Positions 43,605 through 51,525 of a stretch of DNA of 64,000 bases are shown piece after piece. This DNA is from Clostridia bacterium (GTDB lineage Bacteria; Bacillota; Clostridia; Saccharofermentanales; Saccharofermentanaceae): positions 1-64,000 of the forward strand of contig JAKSRE010000001.1 of NCBI GenBank assembly GCA_024403775.1, written 5' to 3'. The position numbers and the translations under genes are program-made. Positions within the stretch are counted from its first letter, which is position 1. The number at the start of each line of letters is the position of its first letter. The notes under the pieces are model-generated. The model searched no databases and was not told where the DNA came from. It worked only from the letters and a program-made list of their open reading frames with translations.

Positions 43605-44816
43605 TTATACGTTAATAAATGATGCCATTGAAAGAATAGGCATTGCAACCGCACCTACGATTACGAGTACGATAACAGCCATTACACAGATAATCAATGG
43701 CTCCATTGCTGCAACGAGCTTAGACATTGCTGCATCTGCTTCATCTTCAAAAAAGTCTGCTGCTTTTTCAAGAATTGAATCCAATGTACCTGACTCCTCA
43801 CCAATTGCTGTCATTGCATAAATCATTGGTGGGAATTCATTAATTGGCTTAATAGCCTTTGAAAGTGATGTACCCTTACGAATCTCAATTCTTGCATCAT
43901 ACAATTTCTTTTCGAGAACAGCATTATCAAGAGTTGAACTTGTAATTTCTACTGCCTGCAATACTGAGATACCACTCTTAAGAAGAGTAGCAACTGTTCT
44001 TGTAAATCTAGCAGAAGCGTTCATCTTAGTTGCTCTACCAAGAATAGGTATCTTTAGACAGAAACCAGCCCAAATCATCTTACCTGACTCTGATTTCTTC
44101 CATAACTTAAATCCTATTACTGCGGCAACTACGATACCACCATACAGCCACCAGAAAGCAAGAATACTGTTTGATATACCCATTACGAAATAAGTAAGTG
44201 CTGGCAAATCACCACCCAAGTCTCTAATTGTATCTCCGATTCCTGGAACTACAAATGTCAAAAGAGCAATTGTAATTACAACAGTAACACCAATCAAAAT
44301 CTTTGGATAAACCAATGCAGATGAAATCTTGTTCTTTGTCTTTCCTTCCTTCTGGAAGTGCTCAGCAAGACGGTTCATTACCTCATCAAGCTGTCCAGCT
44401 TCCTCACCAGCAGCAATCATATTAATCATAATAGCTGGCAAAGCTTCATTCTGTTCCTTAAAAGACTCTGTCAAAGTTTTACCTGACTGAATAGACTCAT
44501 ATATTGAACCAATAACAGCTTTAGCCTTTTTAGACTCCAACTGCTGATATAACATGTCAAGGGATCTAATTACGGTAACACCAGCAGAAAGCAAAGAAGC
44601 CAATTGTCTTGTAATAATAATCAAATCCTTGGTGTTCAACTTACGGCTACCGATTTCCATGTTAAGGATGCCAGGGCCTTTATCAATGTCAATTGAAGCA
44701 ATGAATTTTCCATCTGCCTTGAGTGCTCTGGTTGCATCTGCTATATTATTTGCTTCCAAAGTACCGGTAGACGCTTTACCATTAGCATCAATAACCTGAT
44801 ATTTAAATTTTGGCAT
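43605..44816 (-). CDS. pilC: PilC/GspF-type pilus platform protein
   Basis: 403 residues, the standard length. Two repeated GspF domains (about 68-190 and 270-395), each with ITRQLASLLSAGVTV or FTRTVATLLKSGISVLQ. Three or four membrane helices at about 170, 220 and 375. The short N-terminal domain (KFKYQVIDANGK) is typical. It is the inner-membrane platform on which PilB and PilT act. Confidence 0.93.
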   Translation of the reverse strand: MPKFKYQVIDANGKASTGTLEANNIADATRALKADGKFIASIDIDKGPGILNMEIGSRKLNTKDLIIITRQLASLLSAGVTVIRSLDMLYQQLESKKAKAVIGSIYESIQSGKTLTESFKEQNEALPAIMINMIAAGEEAGQLDEVMNRLAEHFQKEGKTKNKISSALVYPKILIGVTVVITIALLTFVVPGIGDTIRDLGGDLPALTYFVMGISNSILAFWWLYGGIVVAAVIGFKLWKKSESGKMIWAGFCLKIPILGRATKMNASARFTRTVATLLKSGISVLQAVEITSSTLDNAVLEKKLYDARIEIRKGTSLSKAIKPINEFPPMIYAMTAIGEESGTLDSILEKAADFFEDEADAAMSKLVAAMEPLIICVMAVIVLVIVGAVAMPILSMASFINV

Positions 44817-44851
44817 ATCACTAACCCTCCTTCGTTAAATTTGTTAGTTAT

Positions 44852-45967
44852 TTACTGAAAATCCAAGTCACCAAACAATGGGCTATGTGTCATTCCATCG
44901 TTATTAGTGATGTATCTTCTGAGGTCTTCAGGGAAACGGCAACGCTGAAGGGCTGTTTCTCTGGAGATAATAGATCTCTTTACAAGTTCTGCAAGATAAA
45001 AATCCAAAGGACACATTCCTGCCTGAAGGCTTGTAGCAATAACACTATCAATCTGATATGTCTTTCCTTCACGAATATTGTTTCTAATAGCATCATTTGA
45101 AATCATAATCTCAAATGCAGCTACTCGTCCACCAGTAATCTTCTGAACAAGTGTCTGACAGATAACAGCAACAAGAACTGTTGAAAGCTGTACTCTTACC
45201 TGATCCTGCTGATGTGGTGGGAATACGTCAATAATACGGTTAACTGTATCAGCTGCACTTGATGTATGAAGTGTTGACATAACCAAGTGGCCTGTCTCAG
45301 AAGCTGTGATAGCTGTTGAAATAGTATCAAGATCTCTCATCTCACCAACGAGGATAATATCTGGATCTTCACGAAGAGCAGCTCTAAGTGCATTTGCAAA
45401 TGAAAGTGTATCCTCATGAATCTCTCTCTGGTTAATCATTGCTTCGCCATGCTGATGTAAATACTCGATTGGTTCCTCAAGTGTAAGGATATGACACTTC
45501 TTCATGCTGTTAACATGACCAATCATAGCCGCAAGTGTAGTTGACTTACCTGAACCCGTAGGTCCTGTTACGAGGATAAGTCCACGTGGCTTCATAGCCA
45601 AGTCTTTAAATAAAACTGGCAAACCAAGTTTCTCACAAGTAGGAATCTCATTAGTGATTGTTCTTGCTGCCAATGCATAAGATCCTCTCTGCTTAAATAT
45701 GTTGCATCTAAAACGGCTAAAATCCTTTACAACATATGAAAAGTCGATTTCTCCTCTCTCTGCCAAGTATGTTTGACGTGACTTATCAATCATAGATCTA
45801 CACAAAAACTCTGTGTCTTCTTGTGTAAGTACATGATTGTTAAGTGGCATCAATTCTCCATGCACACGAATCATTGGTGGAAGTCCAACCGTAATGTGTG
45901 TATCTGACGCTTGTCTCCTTACAGCCTCAGTTAGGATTGCTTCCATAGACAACGTAAATTCTTCCAC
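44852..45967 (-). CDS. pilT: PilT twitching-motility (retraction) ATPase
   Basis: 371 residues, GTG start at 45967 with AGGAGGG 7 nt upstream. N-terminal PAS-like domain begins with ASDTHITVGLPP. Walker A is GPTGSGKST, Walker B region is ILVGEMRD, and the His box is TGHLVMSTLHT. The C-terminus ends differently from the Gram-negative AIRNLIRE motif region but the length is normal. Its presence means the pili should retract, allowing twitching or DNA uptake. Confidence 0.93.
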   Translation of the reverse strand: MEEFTLSMEAILTEAVRRQASDTHITVGLPPMIRVHGELMPLNNHVLTQEDTEFLCRSMIDKSRQTYLAERGEIDFSYVVKDFSRFRCNIFKQRGSYALAARTITNEIPTCEKLGLPVLFKDLAMKPRGLILVTGPTGSGKSTTLAAMIGHVNSMKKCHILTLEEPIEYLHQHGEAMINQREIHEDTLSFANALRAALREDPDIILVGEMRDLDTISTAITASETGHLVMSTLHTSSAADTVNRIIDVFPPHQQDQVRVQLSTVLVAVICQTLVQKITGGRVAAFEIMISNDAIRNNIREGKTYQIDSVIATSLQAGMCPLDFYLAELVKRSIISRETALQRCRFPEDLRRYITNNDGMTHSPLFGDLDFQ

Positions 45968-45982
45968 AACTCACCCTCCTAA

Positions 45983-47653
45983 TTAATCAATTGTATATGC
46001 AACTCTGTTGAGTTCATCAACAGTCGTAATACCTTCAACAACCAATGCAGCAGCAGAATCCTGCAACATCTGTGTACCCTCTGAGACAGCAAGTTGTCTC
46101 ATCTCTTCTTCAGTAGCTCTCTTTTCAATAAGAACCTTCATAGCCTTAGTCATAACTACTACTTCATGAATAGCAATTCGGCCCTTATATCCTGAACCAT
46201 TACACTCAGTACAACCTTCGCCACGGTAAATCTTCTGACCTGGCTCAAGCTTACATAATGCAATCTCATCTTCATCTGGATCATAAGATCTACGACAGTT
46301 TGTGCAGATACGTCTAACAAGACGCTGAGATACTACACCAACCAAAGCTGAGTTAACCATATATGGTTCAAGACCCATATCGATGAGACGGTTAATTGAA
46401 GATACCGCATCATTGGTATGGATTGTACTGAATACTAAGTGACCTGTGATAGCAGCACGCATTGCAATCTCGGCTGTCTCACCATCTCGAATCTCTCCGA
46501 CGAGGATAATATCAGGGTCCTGACGGAGGATAGAACGAAGACCACTGGCGAATGTCATACCAGCTTTTGCATTTACCTGAACCTGATTAAGTCCAGGAAT
46601 ACGAATCTCGACTGGGTCCTCTACTGTAATAATATTTGTTTCTGGATCATTCTTCTCGGCAAGCAATGTATAAAGTGTTGTTGTCTTACCAGATCCAGTA
46701 GGTCCTGAAATAAGGCAAATACCTTGAGGAACCTTAATAATCTTATTGATAAGCTCATTATTATGATCACTTATACCTAAATACTTACGATTAAGGTTAC
46801 CATCGTTCTTAGCCAAGATACGAATAACGGTTTTCTCACCAGTAATACATGGAAGAATAGATACACGCATGTCTACCTCTTGTCCATTAATATCTGTCTG
46901 GATACGACCGTCCTGTGGAATACGCTTCTCTGCGATATTCATTCCACCAAGAATTTTAAGTCTTGTTGTAATTGCATCTTTCGCTGAAATTGGAGATGAC
47001 ATAATCTCCTGCATAACACCGTCGATACGGATACGAACACGAACACGATCTTCCATCGGTTCGATATGAATATCTGATGATCCTGCTCTGATAGCATAAT
47101 CAATCATTGAGTTTACAAGTTTTACAACAGGTGCACTGTTAACTGCATCTGCAATATCTGCACTTAATCCTTCAAGTGCATCATCCTCTAAATCTGAACT
47201 GAGAGCTTCTGCAGCTTTCTCAGCAGACTCTTTGTTGTAATAGGCACTAATAGCTGAAAGAATTGAAGACTTCGTAGCCAACATGAAACTACATGTATAA
47301 TCTGTTCTAAACTGAACGTCATCCTGAACAAGAATGTTCATCGGATCATCAATTGCTACTACAAGTCTGTCGTCGTCAAAAGCAATAGGGAATACCAAAT
47401 TCTCTTTGCAATACTGCTCATCAAGAAGAGTTGTTGCTCTTCTGTCTACTTCCATCTCAGCCAAATCGATGATTGGATAATTGTACTGACTAGAAACAGC
47501 TCTAAGAATATCAAACTCATTCATCAAGCCCATTTCTACGATAACTTCGCCAAGACGTTTACCCTCTGACTCCTTCTGTGCACTAAGTGCAGATGCCAAT
47601 TCAGCTGCGGTCAGAAAGCCACTTTCAATTAATATGTCCCCAAGTCGCTTCAT
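45983..47653 (-). CDS. pilB: PilB/GspE-type pilus assembly ATPase
   Basis: 556 residues. The N-terminal GspE-N domain (about 1-140) resembles MshEN c-di-GMP-binding modules (RLGDILIESGFLT, RLGEVIVEMGLM). Core: Walker A GPTGSGKTT, ILVGEIRDGETAEIA and HLVFSTIHTND. Zinc tetracysteine CTNC ... CTEC near residues 440-480. It powers pilus extension. First gene of the motor operon, 15 nt ahead of pilT. Confidence 0.94.
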   Translation of the reverse strand: MKRLGDILIESGFLTAAELASALSAQKESEGKRLGEVIVEMGLMNEFDILRAVSSQYNYPIIDLAEMEVDRRATTLLDEQYCKENLVFPIAFDDDRLVVAIDDPMNILVQDDVQFRTDYTCSFMLATKSSILSAISAYYNKESAEKAAEALSSDLEDDALEGLSADIADAVNSAPVVKLVNSMIDYAIRAGSSDIHIEPMEDRVRVRIRIDGVMQEIMSSPISAKDAITTRLKILGGMNIAEKRIPQDGRIQTDINGQEVDMRVSILPCITGEKTVIRILAKNDGNLNRKYLGISDHNNELINKIIKVPQGICLISGPTGSGKTTTLYTLLAEKNDPETNIITVEDPVEIRIPGLNQVQVNAKAGMTFASGLRSILRQDPDIILVGEIRDGETAEIAMRAAITGHLVFSTIHTNDAVSSINRLIDMGLEPYMVNSALVGVVSQRLVRRICTNCRRSYDPDEDEIALCKLEPGQKIYRGEGCTECNGSGYKGRIAIHEVVVMTKAMKVLIEKRATEEEMRQLAVSEGTQMLQDSAAALVVEGITTVDELNRVAYTID

Positions 47654-47870
47654 ATTACCTCCAAAAGATAACCACTAGTTATGGTAAAACACACTATACC
47701 ATTATCATGGATATTCTATAAAACTATACAACAGGTTGTCATAAATTACAAGTTTGTTTACGTTGCATAATTACCTTTGTTTTACATTTGTAACTTTTCT
47801 TGCCTAGTTCGTAATAAATAATTTTGTATTTATATTATATAATGTTATATATTATTTTTGGGAGTTGTTT
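47654..47870. promoter_or_regulatory. Divergent intergenic region between pilB and the prepilin peptidase-like gene
   Basis: 217 nt, very AT-rich. A possible minus-strand pilB promoter is ATGACA, 16 nt, TATAGA around 47715-47742. On the plus strand several TATAAT-like words lie near 47830-47845. The phased TGTGAA boxes of the pilin genes are absent here. Confidence 0.3.
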
Positions 47871-48728
47871 ATGAGTATTGTGTTAACATTAAAAATATTT
47901 TTTGTTGTAATGACTACTCTTTTTGGAATTATTATTGGTAGTTTTCTTAATGTTGTAATCTATCGTATACCTGAAGGCAGAACTATTTCAAAAGGCCACT
48001 CTATGTGTATGAGTTGTGGACACACGCTTGGCGCTCTTGATCTTGTTCCTGTTTTTAGCTGGCTGTTCCTTGGTGGTAAGTGTAGATATTGTAGGGCTCC
48101 AGTTGCTTCAAGATATATAAAAATTGAATCTTTCACTGGCTTGGTATTTTTGATTGTTGGCTTTACCTTTAGGGCTGCAGGCTTGTACCCTCTACTTAAC
48201 GAGCCTGGTAACCGAGTAATACTGTTCGTTATAGCATGCATGGCTCTATTCCTTCTCAACTTTACTATTATGATTTCTCAAATGATGATTTATTATGATA
48301 AGCAAAAATGTTTTTTCAGATTCCCTGTTTTATCTCTTATTACAGTTTTGGCTTTTTCTTTACTTAGTGCATTTACTTATAAGAATTACTACAGAATACT
48401 TTCTAATCTTGCAATATTCTTAGTTGTTAGCATTCTTTTATCATTGCTTATTACTGGTATTTCTAAATTAAGAGAAATCGATTATAAGTTTTCTGATTCT
48501 TTATTTGATTTTTCAAATCTGTTATTAATTTTTGCTGTTGCCATCAGATATATTAGTGCTTTTAATTTAATCTTTTCGATAATTATCTTTGGTTCAGCTT
48601 TGATATATGTTCTGATTCGACTCTTTTCTATAAAAAATAGTAAACTCTGCAGATATATTGGAATTATTAATATGTGCATGGTTGTTATTTTGTTGATTTT
48701 GGGTTATATTATTTTCTTGAATAAATGA
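47871..48728 (+). CDS. Prepilin peptidase-like membrane protein with eroded catalytic motif
   Basis: About 285 residues from ATG 47871 (GGGAG upstream). The N-terminal half is typical PilD: GIIIGSFLNVVIYRIPEG, then two cysteine pairs (CMSC and CRYC, about residues 45-76) of the zinc-binding methyltransferase-type domain, then YIKIESFTGLVF. The C-terminal membrane half should hold two Asp (D...PD and GxGD). I see only MIYYDKQKCFFRFP and IDYKFSDSLFDF at those places; the GxGD glycines and following Lys are missing. It is therefore an atypical or inactive peptidase, or one that has diverged strongly. First gene of the plus-strand operon. Confidence 0.78.
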   Translation: MSIVLTLKIFFVVMTTLFGIIIGSFLNVVIYRIPEGRTISKGHSMCMSCGHTLGALDLVPVFSWLFLGGKCRYCRAPVASRYIKIESFTGLVFLIVGFTFRAAGLYPLLNEPGNRVILFVIACMALFLLNFTIMISQMMIYYDKQKCFFRFPVLSLITVLAFSLLSAFTYKNYYRILSNLAIFLVVSILLSLLITGISKLREIDYKFSDSLFDFSNLLLIFAVAIRYISAFNLIFSIIIFGSALIYVLIRLFSIKNSKLCRYIGIINMCMVVILLILGYIIFLNK

Positions 48729-48744
48729 GTTTTTGGAGGTTTTT

Positions 48745-49470
48745 ATGTCTGGTCACTCTAAGTGGAACAACATTAAGAGAAAAAAAGAAGCATCTGATGC
48801 AGCAAAAGGTGCTATTTTTACAAAGATTGCAAAAGAAATTGCTGTAGCAGTTAAAGCTGGTGGTCCAGATCCTGAGGGCAATTCAAGACTTAAGGATGTT
48901 GTAGCAAAAGCTAAGGCTGCAAATATGCCAAATGATAATATTACTCGTGCTATTAAGAAGGCTGCAGGCGCTGGTGAAGGTGATGATTATGAAGAAATCA
49001 TCTATGAAGGTTATGGACCTGGCGGCGTAGCTATTATGGTTAGAGCTCTTACAAATAACCGTAACAGAAGTGCTGGTGATATTCGTCACATCTTCGATAA
49101 GCACGGCGGTAATATGGGTGTATCTGGTAGCGTTTCTTTTATGTTCGAAGAGAAAGGCTCAATCATTATTTCACGTGAAGATTTTGAAGATGAAGATACA
49201 GTTATGATGGACGCTCTTGATGCAGGAGCTGCTGATTTTGTTCCTGATGACGAGTGCTATGAAGTTCTTACAGACACAGCTTCTTATTATGAGGTTAAGG
49301 AAAGCCTCGAAGCTAAGGGTTATACTTTTGTAGATTCTACACTCGGCCCTGTTGCTACTACTATGGCTGTTGTTGAAGATGAAGAGATCTGCAATCAGCT
49401 TAATAAGATGCTTGATAAATTCGATGAGAACGATGACGTTCAGGAAGTATATCACAACTGGGATAACTAA
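48745..49470 (+). CDS. yebC: YebC/PmpR-family protein
   Basis: 241 residues from ATG 48745, chosen because TTGGAGG lies 7 nt before it and the family begins MSGHSKWNNIKRKK. Full-length and well conserved (NIGVSGSVSFMF-type segment: NMGVSGSVSFMFEEKG). Family members have been described as transcription regulators and, more recently, as factors that relieve ribosome stalling at proline runs. Lies 16 nt after the peptidase-like gene. Confidence 0.95.
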   Translation: MSGHSKWNNIKRKKEASDAAKGAIFTKIAKEIAVAVKAGGPDPEGNSRLKDVVAKAKAANMPNDNITRAIKKAAGAGEGDDYEEIIYEGYGPGGVAIMVRALTNNRNRSAGDIRHIFDKHGGNMGVSGSVSFMFEEKGSIIISREDFEDEDTVMMDALDAGAADFVPDDECYEVLTDTASYYEVKESLEAKGYTFVDSTLGPVATTMAVVEDEEICNQLNKMLDKFDENDDVQEVYHNWDN

Positions 49471-49484
49471 TATTTATCAATCAC

Positions 49485-50669
49485 ATGGGTAAGGATATTC
49501 GTACTGATAATTTAACCAATAATAAGTCACAAGAGACAATTTCAAAAGAGAATGTCTCTTGTGATTTTTGTTTAAACGAAGAAAGTTCTTTTATCGATTT
49601 TACTCAGCTTGTTCCTGAAGACTCTGTTGAAGTAACTGCTTCTTCTGCTGATGCTGATGTTTCTTCTGCAAAAGACACTGGTAGCAGTTCACCTTCTAGC
49701 TGGAGACGTATTACTATTCCTGAACTGCGTGCAACTCTTAAGCGTTTTGATAAAGTTAATTCCTCTTACCAGAAAAAAGAAGAATTTAATATTGAAACTA
49801 TTATGCTTAATGAGAATCTTGCTCGTGAAGTTTTGTCCAACATTGGTGTCATAGCATTCGTTGGCCCTTCTGGTACTGGTAAAAGTACTCGTGCTATCAG
49901 AGTCGCTCGTGAGAACAACATAAGTTTTTTTATTGACGACGGTCTTCTTATTAATGGCAGTAGAATTCTTGCTGGTACTTCTGCAAAAAAAGCTCCAACA
50001 AAAATGGAATCTGTTAGACAGGCTCTTTTCTCTGATGAGACCAGATCTTCTGTTATGAGACGAGCACTAATTGAGCATCGTCCTACAACTCTTATGATTC
50101 TTGGTACTTCTGATTCAATGCTATCTAAGATCTGTAACAACTTATGGTTAAATAAGCCTGTTATGCTGATTCGCATTGAGGATGTAAGTACTGAAGAAGA
50201 GATGCGAATGGCGCGTAATACTCGTATGACAGAAGGTATGCACACCATTCCTGTTCCTACTATGGAGATTAAGCATGAGTTTTCTGGTTATTTTTCAGAT
50301 CCATTCAATAAAATAAGACAGAGATTCGACAGAGAGAGAGGCGTTACGCCAATTGCTAACGACACTGAAAGAACTGTCGTTAGACCTACCTTTTCATCGC
50401 TGGGTTCATATTCTATTTCTGATGATGCCCTTCTGGACATAATTAAAATTGTCTTGGGAAAGGTTGATGGTGTTGCTAATGTTGTTACTTTTAAATCAGA
50501 AAAGCGAACATATGGTGTAGTATTATCATTGGGAATTGCATTGTTCTATGGTTATGATGCACAGCAGGTTCTGCTAAATGTTCAACAAAATATTGGTAAT
50601 CTTATTGAGGAATACACCTCTATTACTGTTATTGCTGTAAATGTTAAAGCACAAAGACTAATTCACTAA
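49485..50669 (+). CDS. P-loop NTPase fused to a C-terminal Asp23/Gls24-like domain
   Basis: 394 residues. Residues 1-110 are polar and probably disordered. A P-loop domain starts near 118 with VIAFVGPSGTGKST (Walker A about 126-134), then FFIDDGLLI, a possible Walker B or substrate loop, and PTTLMILGTSD. Residues 300-394 resemble Asp23/Gls24 (DUF322): SYSISDDALLDIIKIVLGKVDGV, then YGVVLSLGIALFYGYDAQQV and ITVIAVNVKAQRL. No membrane segment. Starts 14 nt after yebC with a weak ribosome site. Envelope-stress linkage is inferred from the Asp23 domain only. Confidence 0.75.
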   Translation: MGKDIRTDNLTNNKSQETISKENVSCDFCLNEESSFIDFTQLVPEDSVEVTASSADADVSSAKDTGSSSPSSWRRITIPELRATLKRFDKVNSSYQKKEEFNIETIMLNENLAREVLSNIGVIAFVGPSGTGKSTRAIRVARENNISFFIDDGLLINGSRILAGTSAKKAPTKMESVRQALFSDETRSSVMRRALIEHRPTTLMILGTSDSMLSKICNNLWLNKPVMLIRIEDVSTEEEMRMARNTRMTEGMHTIPVPTMEIKHEFSGYFSDPFNKIRQRFDRERGVTPIANDTERTVVRPTFSSLGSYSISDDALLDIIKIVLGKVDGVANVVTFKSEKRTYGVVLSLGIALFYGYDAQQVLLNVQQNIGNLIEEYTSITVIAVNVKAQRLIH

Positions 50670-50694
50670 TTTATAATAGGAGGTACATATATTT

Positions 50695-51447
50695 ATGGAA
50701 AAAATCTATACAATTCCTGTAAATGAAGCTTATGATGCACAATGCGACTGCCCTATCTGCCAGCTGCATAAAAATGCTGAAATTAAGTATATTGAATATT
50801 ACCTTGGTCCTTCTTTGATGGAGCCTGATACTAGAATTGTCACTAACAAGACTGGTTTTTGTCAGCATCATTTTGGAATGCTTAATCAGTCTGATATCAA
50901 CAGATTAGGACTTGGCTTAATTCTTCACACCCATCTGCTTGATATCGAAAATGATTTTTCTAAAGATTTATCTGAACTTGCTCCTGATAAGGCTGGCCTT
51001 TTTAAAGGTCGTAATAATGATTATAAGCAGAAACTTACTTCTCTTGCTGACAGAATCGATAATCGAATTGCTTCCTGCCCTGTTTGCGAAAAGATTGATA
51101 ATGCAATGACACATTCCATTGATGTAATTTTCTGGATGTTTAAACATGATAATGATTTTAAGCAGAAGTTCATTAATAAAAAGTCCTATTGCCTTCCACA
51201 TCTTTCTTTACTGCTTAGAAAGGCTACGAAACTCTCACAGAATGACGCTGCAGACTTCTTGTCAGTTCTTGCTTCCAATATCAATGAATCTACTCCTGAA
51301 TTAATTAAGGATGTTGAATGGTTTACTTTAAAATTTGATTATCGAAATAGTGATAAACCTTGGGGAAACAGTAAGAATTCAATTCAGCGTTCTATGCGCT
51401 TTTTGTCTGGTGACTGCAAAGAGTTTAATGAGATTGGAAAGAAATAA
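50695..51447 (+). CDS. DUF6062-family protein with cysteine/histidine metal-site motifs
   Basis: 250 residues, soluble. Paired motifs CDCPICQ (about residue 18), FCQHHFGM (about 60), CPVCEK (about 125) and YCLPHLSLL (about 160) look like two zinc sites formed by Cys and His pairs. AGGAGG precedes the ATG. Last gene in the operon with the P-loop/Asp23 gene. Function unknown; the family is typical of Clostridia. Confidence 0.82.
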   Translation: MEKIYTIPVNEAYDAQCDCPICQLHKNAEIKYIEYYLGPSLMEPDTRIVTNKTGFCQHHFGMLNQSDINRLGLGLILHTHLLDIENDFSKDLSELAPDKAGLFKGRNNDYKQKLTSLADRIDNRIASCPVCEKIDNAMTHSIDVIFWMFKHDNDFKQKFINKKSYCLPHLSLLLRKATKLSQNDAADFLSVLASNINESTPELIKDVEWFTLKFDYRNSDKPWGNSKNSIQRSMRFLSGDCKEFNEIGKK

Positions 51448-51472
51448 TTATACAATATATAGTTTAACAACA

Positions 51473-51502
51473 AAAAAGCCTTGGCGATTGCCAAGGCTTT
51501 TC
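51473..51502. terminator. Bidirectional terminator between DUF6062 and PilX-like genes
   Basis: GCCTTGGC / GCCAAGGC perfect stem with loop GATT, extended by A-T pairs, with A-run on the left and T-run on the right. Serves both converging genes. Confidence 0.92.
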
Positions 51503-51525
51503 TTTTACCATATATTGTTCAAATA

